The notes below the pieces were generated by a model. The model was given only the letters and a program-made list of their open reading frames with translations, searched no databases and had not been told where the DNA came from. Of a DNA stretch of 64,000 bases, positions 18,721 through 28,495 are shown piece by piece. The stretch's first letter is position 1. Every line of letters begins with the position of its first letter. Origin of the DNA: Isoetes taiwanensis (Eukaryota; Streptophyta; Lycopodiopsida; Isoetales; Isoetaceae); the NCBI GenBank assembly GCA_021234155.1, contig JAJEKV010000012.1:5087789-5151788 (forward strand). Direction: 5' to 3'. The position numbers were made by a program, and so were the translations under genes.

Positions 18721-20170
18721 CTGAGCATGTAGAATATTTTAACACATTCTATTTTGGCCCTTTGCAATTTTTCAAAAAAACTTTTTATTTTTAAACCAAG
18801 AAGCCTATCCATAAGCATCTAGAATATTCTAGAACATTTTATTTTGAGTATTTACAAAGTTTCAAAGAACTTACTATTCTAGGCTGAGGTGCTTATCTAG
18901 GAGCATCTAGAACATCCTAGCACATTCTATTTTGAAAGCCCATGAGTATCTGCAACATTATAGAACATCCTAATGTGAGTATTTGCAAAGATTCAAGAAA
19001 CTTACTATTTTATTGGAATACATTCTAGAACATTCTCTTTTGAGTGTTTGTAAAGTTTCAAAAAACTTGTTATTTTTGGTCTGAGGTGCTTACCCATGAG
19101 CATCTAAAATGTTCTAGAACATTCTATTTTAAGTGTTTGCAAAGCTTTCAAGAAACTTTCTATTTTTAGACTGAGATGCTTATCCAGGAGCATCTAGAAC
19201 ATTCTAGAACATTCTATTTTGAGTGTTTGCAAAGGTTCAAAAAATTTCTATTTTTAGACTGAGGTGCTTATTTTTAGACTGAGGTGCTAGAACATTCCAT
19301 TTTCAGTGCGCATGAGCATTTGGAATTCTAGAACATTCTATTGTGAGTATTTGCAAAGATTCAAGAAACTTACTATTTTTAGGCTGAGATGCTTATCCAT
19401 GAGCATCTGGAATATTCTAGAACATTCTACTTTGAGTGTTTGCAAATTTTCAAATAACTTACTATTTTTAGACTAAGGTGCTTATTGAGGAGCACTTGGA
19501 ACTTTCTAGAACATTCTATTTTGAGCATTTGTAGAGTTTCAAAAACCTTTCTATTTTTAGACCAAGATGCTTACCCATGAGCATCTGGAACATTCTAGAA
19601 TAACCTATTTTGAGTGTTTGCAAAGTTTCAAAAACACTTTCTATTTTTAGACTGAGGTGCTTACCCATGGGCATCTGGAACATTCTAAAACATCCACGAA
19701 ACTTTCTATTTTTGGGATGAGAAGCTTGCGCAGGAGCTCCTGGAACATTCTATTTGAGTTTTTGCAAAATTTTAGAAGACATTCTAGAAGGTTCTAGAGC
19801 TATCTAGCATCCAAGAACATTCTATTTTGAGTGTTTGCAAAGTTCCAAAAAACTTTCTATTTTTAGACTGAAGTGCTTGCCCAAGAGCATCTGGAACATT
19901 CTAGAACATTCTATTTTGAGTTTTTGCAAAGTTTTAGAAACCTTTCTATTTTTAGACGAAGGTACTTTCTATTTTTAGATTGAGGTGCCACCCATGAGCA
20001 TCTGGAGCATTCCAGAACATTCTATTTTGAGCATTTGCAAAGTTTCAAAGCACTTTCTATTTTTAGACTGAGGTGCTTACCCGTAAGCATCTGGAACATT
20101 CTAAGACAGTCTAGAAGATTCTAGAAGATCCTAGAGCTATCTAGAACATTCTAGAACATTCTTGAAATAT
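18720..20170 (+). repeat. ~90-bp satellite rich in heat-shock-element-like motifs
   Basis: Roughly 15 degenerate units. Each combines CATCTGGAACATTCTAGAAC, ATTCTATTTTGAGTGTTTGC, AAAGTTTCAAAAAACTTTC and TATTTTTAGACTGAGGTGCT. Many units contain alternating GAA and TTC blocks spaced by two bases, i.e. the heat shock element pattern; the longest uninterrupted run is at 20144-20166 (five blocks). No coding potential. Confidence 0.8.
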
Positions 20171-20326
20171 TTATCTTTCATCCTTAATTATATATCTTAC
20201 TCACCATCCATTGTTCGACCCATATATGAGTAGTTTACCACACCTATTACTAATTCTAAAGTATTATCCATGAGGAGCCTACTTACACCTACTACACTAC
20301 TAATTCTAAGGTATCACTTATGAAGA

Positions 20327-20355
20327 ACTAGTTATGGTGCCCGGCGTTGCCGGGC
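20327..20355 (-). mobile_element. Helitron-like 3' terminus
   Basis: Read on the minus strand, a hairpin GCCCGGCAACGCCGGGC (20355-20339) is followed seven bases later by CTAGT (20331-20327). A short GC hairpin followed within about 12 bases by CTRRT is the Helitron 3' end signature. Two related ends lie at 56429 and 58582. The body would extend to higher coordinates; the 5' end was not found. Confidence 0.55.
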
Positions 20356-21386
20356 TTTAGTAACAATCTGAATAGAGGAGTGATTGGTTGATTGTTGGCT
20401 AGAAAATTCGATTTTTTTTTTTAGCACACCAGCCCTACCGGGCCTACAGCCTTTCCTCAAATTCTAGCCTATCCACGTGTAATTTTCATGTCATCAAAAT
20501 CTGATGTGTCTTATTTTGCACCATCGGATCTCTAGATTTGCAAATCTAAGGCCAGGGAAATTAGAAATTCGGTCAAAAATGGGCACGGAGATGGGAAGAG
20601 AAGCGGTCGCTTGCTTGATCAATCCCCTGTATTTTTCCTCTTCCAAGCACGATCAATCCTTCATCTTATTTCTTCTCTGATCCTTCGCATTTTTCTTGCC
20701 CTATTTCTCCTGCACAACTGCTCTACGATAAGATATGAATAGGAGTTGCTCTTCCTCGCGACCTTGAAGTGCTCGGCCAGAAGTCTTCTAACGGAACGAG
20801 GGTAAAATGATTTGTTGTTTAGACAAAGAAACCCCATTTCTTCCCACTTTGTCGTTCACCGCCATAGCCAACTCCAGCGCCTCCTTCTTTCACGCATTCA
20901 ATATCCATAATCCTTAACTAATAATTTGCATCAATCTCCGCCCTAGCTTTTCCCAAATCTTTTCTCGTTTCCCGCAGTTTTTGCAGCATTTTTCAGAATT
21001 GGAACCATATCTGGCTGTGGATGCTCGCCTCTGGAGTAAAAAAGATCGGCATCAAGCGAAGATTTTGTGATTCTTCTGACATCAATCAGAGATAAAGGCG
21101 GCCAGTTTTTAAGCAGTCTCAGCCTAAGGTACTTCCCAAATCTCCTAACATTTCCTCCCTTAAGAAACAAAGCCGTCGCCAAGAAATCTCTGAAGGCATT
21201 TATCTAGTCCAAGAAGATTTAATCTGTGAGGATTCAACCCTTCAATCCGGTAGAAGATCAAGTTATTGACAATCAGATTGATGAAAAGGAGCCCATATCA
21301 TGACACCGACTGGAAAAGTAAAGAAGATTTTATTGCAGGGGCTGGAAGTTTCATTTCCCGTTAGTAGATCATCAAAGGGGGCCTAC
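20356..21386. other. Non-coding stretch, possibly Helitron interior
   Basis: No recognisable protein. Short ORFs only. Confidence 0.4.
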
Positions 21387-21730
21387 TCCAAAGGTTAAGC
21401 TTTCATTAGGCTCTTCTCGATCTAAATTGGCAATAGATTCTCCATTAAGGTCCCATGCTACTCCAAAAACGCCTAAGATTCCAATGTCTCTTAGAAACAG
21501 TACAATTTCTGCTGCAAATTCGCCCTTTTCATCCACCAAAGTTCTGAAGAAAAGTTACGGATGGATCACATCACACAGTGACCCAGGCTATGTAGCTTAT
21601 CACGATGATGAGTTGGGAGTTTCTGTTCACGATGACAAGAATCTTTTTGAGCTGTTGATCTTAGCATAAGCCCAAGCAAAGCACAACTGGTCTTCCATTG
21701 TAGCAAAATGTGAGCAATAGCTGCATTCAA
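21387..21730 (+). pseudogene. DNA-3-methyladenine glycosylase I (TAG family) fragment
   Basis: The frame reads from KVKLSLGSSRSKL through SPLRSHATPKTPKIPMSL to KKSYGWITSHSDPGYVAYHD, DELGVSVHDDKNLFELLILA, a stop at 21667-21669, and then AQAKHNWSSIVAK. The W-x10-YHD-x-E-x-G-x-x-VHDD-x-x-LFE-x-L pattern is the N-terminal signature of the alkyladenine glycosylase TAG family that excises 3-methyladenine. The usual Trp of EEWG is Leu here (DELG). The rest of the catalytic domain is missing. It abuts the receptor kinase fragment on the other strand. Confidence 0.75.
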
Positions 21731-22285
21731 AATGGGGTGAAAAGGAGCCTGGTTAGGAATTCCCTTACAAATCCAAGGCCGCCAAATGGGAAAAATTACA
21801 GAACAGTGTGGAAAAAAGTGGGTTAAAAATTTGCTTACAAATCCAAGGCGGAAAGATCCAGAGTAAAAGCTTTGGTCCAGGTGCTTTGTAGTCTTTACAG
21901 ATACAGATAGCCCATCTTTGTCAATCAATCTTGCTATTTCGAAGTCTGATTCAAGGCTCCATGTTAGAGTGTAACAGAATTTTGCTGGATTTTATGTCGT
22001 GATGAATAATTTGGGGATGAATATCATGGTGCAGGTATGCCAATACATGTGCAGTACCTAATGCAATTTTGTAACTTGTTTTTCAATCAAGAGAAGGTGT
22101 CCCATGCAGAGCATCCCTGAGGCTTCCTAGTTCCATGTACTCATATGTACTCATATATGACGTAACCAATTCCATTACCCAATGATGTTTATTAGATTTC
22201 TATGTTGTAACTTGCCTAGAGTTTCTAACTCCCTTTAAAATATTGCTCATGCTCTTGATAGCTCAAGTTTCATTACTGCAAGTTC

Positions 22286-24736
22286 TTGTCTAGATCTGCT
22301 AATGACTTTGTAGAGGAAAGCGACCATGCCCCTCTTTTGTTTAGGCTGGCTGCGCACAGGTCCCAACAATTAAAGCACCATAGGACATGTATCAAATACA
22401 GAGAGTCTCAGAAGCAGGCTTTTCATCATGAGATACTGTTGGGGCTGCCGAGTATAAGGGCTCTCCGTAATATTCATGCACGCGCCATTGCTCTCAATGC
22501 ATTGTTGACAAGTAGTGCAAGACAAGTGTATGGTGAACACCATTTGAAAACTGGTACGCAGCCAAGGAAGGCCTGGTATGACACAGAATTAAAACTTGCT
22601 AAGAGGCAAATCGATAACCCATCTAAGCTGCATGCTTACAGGAGCTTGGTGAAGAAGAAGAAGAAAGCTTGGATACTTGCGCAGCAAGAAAAACTTGAGC
22701 ATAAGGCAAAATATTCTGGAAAGTGGTTCTGGAAGCAGCTATCTCCTCCAAACAAAGAGCTGGCCCTGACGGATTTGCAGGTTTGGAAAACTTACGCTCT
22801 ACACTTGTATTTCAAAGGGGAAGATAAGCTGAGCATACCTATAGAAGCCCATCCTAGTTTTGCAGTCACCCTTGAGGATGTTAAGAAGGGAATTGATGGG
22901 CTAGCTCGGGGGAAAGCACAGGATATTGACGGGTTGTTGGCAGAACATCTCAAGGATGGTGGAGACGAATTGGCTGGCCTGATTTCAGAATTATATAACC
23001 AAGCTATTACAGAGGGGTTTCCGGAGGCCTGGACCACCAGTTTGATCTACCCAATACATAAACAAGGTGATGTGTTGCAGCCAAATAACTACAGGACTAT
23101 CATGATCAGCCCCATACTTGCTAAGCTATTTGGCAAGATTTTTGATTCTAAGCTCACAATATGGGCGGAGGCGCATGGTTTAAGAGCGAGAGGGCAAGCA
23201 GGATTCCGGCGTGGTTTCTCTACTATAGATCATTTGCTCACACTTCGTACTATGATAGAGGAGGCTAGATCACAAGGGAAACCACTGCTCTGCTGCTTTG
23301 TTGATTTTGCTAAAGCATTCGATACAGTGCCTCGTCAGAAACTCTTGAACAGGTTAATCCAGCTTGGTGTGCCTAGTGAATGGGTTCAAGCCATAGGCAG
23401 GTTATACGAATCAGTCCGTGGAAGGGTTGTGACTCCGTCTGGCATGTCTGACTTAATTGTCAGTGACGTGGGAGTAAAACAAGGCTGCACTCTTTCTCCT
23501 ACCTTGTTCGGGCTCTATATTGACCAACTGGAGAATTTTCTTAAAGAATCTGGTTGCTGCTTCCCGCGCCTTTTCCATGAACTGGTAATCCTTCTTTTAT
23601 ATGCTGATGACCTACTCTTATGCTCTCACTCAGTGGCAGGCTTACAAAGGCAACTAGATGTGCTGTATGAATTTTGCTCACAATTTGAGCTTGTAGTTAA
23701 TCTGGGAAAGACTAAGGTTCTGGGCTTTGGGACGCAGACAAATGCTTTGAATTACCATGGGCATGTGGTAGAACAAGCCCAATCCTACAAATATCTGGGT
23801 CATGAAGTGTTCACGGGGCGTAGGCCATGGACAAAAGGGGTAGATATCAGAATTGCAGCGGCCTTGAAAGCGTTTTTCGCAATGGCAAATATGTGCCGTC
23901 GGGCTCACATCACCTATTGGCCGCTGCGGAAGAAACTCTTTGAGGCACTGGTCATGCCAGTTATTCTATATGCTAGTGAAATCTGGGGTCCATCGCTATG
24001 TTGTTCTAAATGGCAAGAAATTGAAGCAATTCAAAAAACATGGTTGCACATGACTCTGAAGGTGAAAAGAGCAGTTCCATATGAGATAATGTTATACGAT
24101 TGTGGTTCTTATCCATTGGAAATACAATCCATGTGTAACACTCTCAGATACCTTGATCAGAAGCAGCAAGCAAAGGATGGCTCTCTTGTAAGGCTAGCAC
24201 TTAACGCTGCAGTGAAGCTTGAAGCAGATGGCAAAAATTGCTGGTATAAGGATTTACAAAGCTGGTTTACTCGATGGGGGCTCACTATTTGTTCTTATAC
24301 AAAAGAGTTCAAGGCACACGCCTTCTTGGCATACTGTGGGGTGTCTTCCAAAAAGAAACTCCAATATTACATCAGGGATTTCAATCCCGGACGTACCCAC
24401 AGCATACAACCATATTTGTCCCTTCATAGCATGTTTCCGGGGCAAATCAGATCGATTGCGCGCATGCGCATGAGCTCCCACTGTCTAATGATTGAAAAGG
24501 GAAGGTGGTTGAAAATTGCAGAAGATCAGAGGATATGTGTCTGTAAGGAGGATGTGGAGACTGAGAAGCATGCTATATATTTTTGCCGCAGCCATGACAC
24601 TCTTCGTGCCAAGTATCACATGATTGACTGGAGCATGCCTTTGGATGAATTATTTCAACATATTCCTTCGCTTCCACATTTAGGAAATTTCCTCCGAGAG
24701 CTTCTGGTTTACATTGAGCATCGTGGAGAGGCTTGA
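22286..24736 (+). CDS. LINE reverse transcriptase ORF (endonuclease truncated)
   Basis: 816 codons without interruption; the first codon shown is TTG, so the true start was lost by 5' truncation. SDHAPLLF is the end of the AP endonuclease domain. Reverse transcriptase motifs follow: NYRTIMISPILAKLFGKI, GQAGFRRGFSTIDHL, LLCCFVDFAKAFDTVPRQ, GVKQGCTLSPTLFGLYIDQL and the catalytic YADDLLLC, then YKYLGHEV. The C-terminus carries a Cys/His cluster CVCKEDVETEKHAIYFC. The protein primes cDNA synthesis at the target. An intact frame in an otherwise decayed region suggests a fairly recent insertion. Confidence 0.9.
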   Translation: MSRSANDFVEESDHAPLLFRLAAHRSQQLKHHRTCIKYRESQKQAFHHEILLGLPSIRALRNIHARAIALNALLTSSARQVYGEHHLKTGTQPRKAWYDTELKLAKRQIDNPSKLHAYRSLVKKKKKAWILAQQEKLEHKAKYSGKWFWKQLSPPNKELALTDLQVWKTYALHLYFKGEDKLSIPIEAHPSFAVTLEDVKKGIDGLARGKAQDIDGLLAEHLKDGGDELAGLISELYNQAITEGFPEAWTTSLIYPIHKQGDVLQPNNYRTIMISPILAKLFGKIFDSKLTIWAEAHGLRARGQAGFRRGFSTIDHLLTLRTMIEEARSQGKPLLCCFVDFAKAFDTVPRQKLLNRLIQLGVPSEWVQAIGRLYESVRGRVVTPSGMSDLIVSDVGVKQGCTLSPTLFGLYIDQLENFLKESGCCFPRLFHELVILLLYADDLLLCSHSVAGLQRQLDVLYEFCSQFELVVNLGKTKVLGFGTQTNALNYHGHVVEQAQSYKYLGHEVFTGRRPWTKGVDIRIAAALKAFFAMANMCRRAHITYWPLRKKLFEALVMPVILYASEIWGPSLCCSKWQEIEAIQKTWLHMTLKVKRAVPYEIMLYDCGSYPLEIQSMCNTLRYLDQKQQAKDGSLVRLALNAAVKLEADGKNCWYKDLQSWFTRWGLTICSYTKEFKAHAFLAYCGVSSKKKLQYYIRDFNPGRTHSIQPYLSLHSMFPGQIRSIARMRMSSHCLMIEKGRWLKIAEDQRICVCKEDVETEKHAIYFCRSHDTLRAKYHMIDWSMPLDELFQHIPSLPHLGNFLRELLVYIEHRGEA

Positions 24737-24840
24737 TTCTCTCATATTATGATGATTGTACTAGATCCTGATTTCTTTGTCCCATAGCCTACGGGCTCCC
24801 GTGGACGTTAATAAAATTTATTATTATTATTATTTACTAT
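22286..24840 (+). mobile_element. 5'-truncated LINE with (ATT)n tail
   Basis: Non-LTR retrotransposon starting in the last part of the endonuclease domain (SDHAPLLF). It ends with CTCCCGTGGACGTTAATAAA and an (ATT)n microsatellite tail at about 24815-24833. It is inserted in the glycine loop of a minus-strand LRR-RLK. The minus-strand LINE at 28496-45146 has a nearly identical end motif (CCTCCGTGGACGTTAAAATA) but a (TTCC)n tail. Confidence 0.85.
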
Positions 24841-25780
24841 TCCATGTACACCTTTTTCTACAATATTATCATTAATTAAGTTCTATGTGGCATGCAATAC
24901 TTCTGCTGCAGACAGTTTCCTGGAGCCATTGATAAGGAAGACTCTTGATTTGGCTTTCTGACATCAGATGGTGATCAGATAAACAACTAAAAGACAAAAT
25001 GCAATCGCTCCAAGAATTATCCAAGCAAAAAAGCCTTTTTTTAGTCCCTTTTTGCTTGATAAAGTTTCCAACGTATTTATAGTGCAGGTATGTATTTGAA
25101 GTGCACAACTTCTGATTGCCAACAAATGACAGAGGATAGGAAATCAGGAACCTTTTGCAGGATGTATTTGAAGTGCACAACTTCTTGTTGCCAGCAAATG
25201 TCAGAGGATAGGTAGGAAATCAAGAACCTTTTTCATGACTCGGGAACATCTTCTGATAAATTGTTATATGAGACATCCACATATATTAGCTTTGTCATGT
25301 TACACAAGATGTCTGGAATGTGGCCTTCTAATTTGTTATGTGACAAGTCCATTTGTCCAAGTGAAATCAGGATGCCTAGTTCTGCTGGTATATTCCCAGT
25401 TAGCTTATTGTAGCTTATGTTAAGCATCCTTAAATTCAGGTGCTTAATTTCATGAGGTATGGATCCTTCCAGTTTGTTATCTCCCATTCACTTCCGCAAA
25501 AGATTGCAAAGCAAAAATTAAGCTTGGAATTTCGTTTGCCAGTCTGTTCCCTTCAAGGTTTAGGGTTTCTAATTTCTTAAGACTATTCATCTCTTGTGGG
25601 AGATTGCCTGCAAGAAGGTTGTTGCTCAAATCTGGATAGAACATTTTTACGTGGGTTGGCAAGCTCGTGGAATAGAACCATTTCCAAGTTAAATGAGATT
25701 TCCAGTTTTGAAAGACGGCATAGATTATTGCGAATATCTCCAGCCTTTTTCCTGCCAAAGTCTTTCCTTTACATTCTAAT

Positions 25781-26252
25781 TTAGATTGTATTCATGATTT
25801 GCAACCTGACTTGAAGTATTTATTTCTAATTTTGTATGTTCTAGATTGTTCAAAGATAATCGCTATGGTGTTTTTTGCGTTTGGCCGTTGTTTTCTCGGA
25901 TCTACGACATACCGCCACATCCATCATGAATCCTAACAACACCGGGTTCTCGATCAAGCATCTCATAGGGCTTAAAATACGTAAAACCATTATGCTAACA
26001 ATGGGTCGACGACCGGATCTTCGTAACTCCCTTCAAATTATTGTAAAACAACTTTCAGCAAGAACCCATCATTTTTATCTCTGCTCGCGCTCTCTTTTTA
26101 TAATCTATGGCTAAACATCTTTACAAGTTTTTTTTTGAATTAAAGCGCACAATATCGCATAATGCCGTGAGTTGGGGCTCTAGTAGATTGTTTGGCCTTG
26201 ATCCCTCTCAGATTCGTCCCTTCTTTATAGCTCAAGACATTACGATGGCTAG
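25781..26252. other. No recognisable gene
   Basis: AT-rich sequence between the LRR-RLK and GST pseudogenes. Nothing recognisable. Confidence 0.4.
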
Positions 26253-26812
26253 CTGTGGTCAAATCCGTTCATGATGAGGCTATGGATAGCCCTTGCTTTT
26301 AAATGAATCCAATACATCACATTTAAGGAAGATTTCCACAAACAGAGAGAGCTTCTTCTTGTTTTTAATTTCGTCCATAGAAAACTTCCTGTTCTTATTC
26401 ACAATGATAAGCCTATTTGTGAATCCCTCATTACTGTAGAATACATAAACGATTGTTTGGCCAGACATCTCGGTCTCTTTCCAAAGGATTCTTATGGCAA
26501 AGCTATGGTACGATTTTGGGAAGATTCCATTGATAAGAACGTAAGTTTGTGTCAAGGTTGGTGGATGACCTTTGTGTTTTACAGTGCTAACTTAATCTGC
26601 CTTTGCTATTTTTTGAAGTTTTCAGTTTGTGGATTCTGCTTTCAAATCAATGAGAGACAAGGCTTAAGGAAAGGAGAAGCCAAGCAAAGACCTCGTGGAG
26701 AATGCTATAATATTGGATTGACCTCTAAGCAAAATTGAAGGATCAGTTTTTAGTGGCAGCACTCCAGGATTTTTCGATATTGTTCTTGCTTCATTGCAGT
26801 ATGGCTACTCTT
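26253..26812 (+). pseudogene. Tau-class glutathione S-transferase pseudogene
   Basis: Exon 1, 26253-26540, reads LWSNPFMMRLWIALAFK, a TGA at 26304-26306 where Gly is expected, then KLPVLIHNDKPICESLITVE, YIND and DSYGKAMVRFWEDSIDKN. The ESL-x-I-x-EYI block and ARFW-x-DFIDKK-like end are tau GST features. The exon ends at a GTAAGT donor exactly where tau GST genes have their single intron. Exon 2 (about 26625-26812) reads FVDSAFKSMRDKA, a TAA, LVENAIILD, a TGA, PLSKIEGSVFSGSTPGFFDI. Three nonsense codons make it non-functional. Normal members conjugate glutathione to xenobiotics in the cytosol. Confidence 0.8.
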
Positions 26813-28495
26813 TTTCATGCATCTTTCACGCCACCATATCAGGTCAGTCTTTTGCAATCAAGCTCTTGTCTAGTTACAACTTGAAGCTTAAAATTGATGT
26901 CCATTGCCCTGAGTAGATACAATTCTCTAGTGTTGATTTGGGAGATGCATTGAAAGCTCATGCATTCCTTCATATAGACTTTGTTTCATTCCACTTTCTT
27001 TTTGCATTCAACACTCGTATAGCACAATCCTCGGCATGATCTAAATGTCCCTTTATGTTGTTTAAGTTTGTATTCTTTAACTATTCAAGAATACAACTCC
27101 ATATTTGCTTGCTGCAACTTAATGTTTGACATTTTGTTACATTGAGTTAGAAGTAATGCAGCCTCTGATCTGATCAACTGTTGATCCTATCAAGTGCGTC
27201 GTCATCTATAAGTTAGCCATAGGAGCGCATTCTTTGTAGTTGTAGTTGTCATAATCATCAACGCTAGCATCCACAAATTGATGGTAAATTGTTGTCTTTT
27301 GGCCCAGCTCTAAGTTAGATGAATAAAGACAAAATGTTATTCATATGGTCTAGTACTAGACCATAAAGATGTATTGTTTCATTGGGTGAACATTTTGTGA
27401 GCAATGTTCTAACAATCACTTCGAATCGTATTGTTGTACAATAAAATGTGTCTTTACCAAAAACCATGACGTGCCAACTTTGTTTTATGGATACCCTTCC
27501 AAATATATATTGTGTAACATTATGCATATTTTATATTATAGGGAATATATGAAGTCTGATCAGTGCCAAAACATCTAGGCCATGGTAAGGATAGAGAAAA
27601 AGCAATTAGTTCAATGCAAGCAGTTTGTTCACTACAAGTCATGTAAAATATAATGGATTTATCTAGGTGGATCTTCACATTAGTGAAATTCATGGTAGAA
27701 ATGTGTTCCACTTCTACTAAGTCCCTTTAATAGAAACAACTTCTACTAGTGCCTTTTATTGTTACTAAGTGGCTTTAGTAGAAGTTTTGATATGCCTAGC
27801 TAAACAAAACCTTGCCAAAGCCTTCTGGTGTGCCTTTTGCTAGTTGCTTTTTTTCTTTTAATTTCATTTTTTTTTTTTGGGAGGGGGGAGCAAAAGTGCA
27901 GGAAATCATAAAATTGATAGAATTTGAATTGTACATATGTTATAGTACGTTATGGCTGACCATTTGCAAGAATGTGATGATCTTATTGTGATTCCAATCT
28001 ATTCAATCAATGCTGCTTGGCTTGGATTTCCAATCACGTAATAAGCACGAAAATGTGCAAGGAGAATGTAATAAATGGACTTAGAATATAATGGCCTCCA
28101 ATGAGAAATAATAATGAAGCCATCCGAGTCGAAATGGTAGCATGATATATGGTTTTAAGAAACAAAACCGTTTGGGTCAAAATGGTAACATGATATACGA
28201 TACTTATGCATAATACAAATACAATACGAATGGCAATGTTCATTTAGGCATGACATATAGTGAGAGGTAATAAATTTATAAAGTAAAAAAAACAGTGGAG
28301 AACTAAAGATATACCATTGCTTTTTTCTGTTGTTTTTGAATGAGGGTTGAACACTTCAAAATTTATAAATGTGTATTCAATTGGGAAATGGAAAATGGAA
28401 GGGAGACATAAAGAAATGTTATTATTTGAAGAGGGAATTTTTAGTCTCGTTTTAGGAAAGAGAGATAGAGGTGAGGGAGAATATGGTGTGATAAG
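26813..28495. other. No recognisable gene
   Basis: AT-rich sequence. Small repeats around ACTTCTACTAAGT (about 27710-27790) and GAAATGGTAGCATGATATA (about 28130-28200). No gene seen. Confidence 0.45.

Larger units (their letters stand above)
21880..25780 (-). pseudogene. LRR receptor-like kinase, split by a LINE
   Basis: Read on the minus strand from 25780. Leucine-rich repeats (LSNNLLAGNLPQEM, LEGNRLANEIPSLIFAL, MGDNKLEGSIPHEI, LSHNKLEGHIPDIL, 25660-25235) are followed by a membrane segment (AWIILGAIAFCLLVVYLI, about 25035-24980). Next come the juxtamembrane KLSAAEVLHAT and the glycine loop DNIVEKGVHGIV, ending at about 24836. After a plus-strand LINE the kinase resumes with [50 protein letters not shown] and [13 protein letters not shown] (22285-21950). 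The catalytic HRD is HHD here. Stops and frameshifts confirm a pseudogene. The family acts at the plasma membrane in peptide perception. Confidence 0.8.

Noticed and set aside
17634-18732. Plus-strand ORFs of 70-140 codons
   Set aside because: Encoded by degenerate satellite units; no domain signal.
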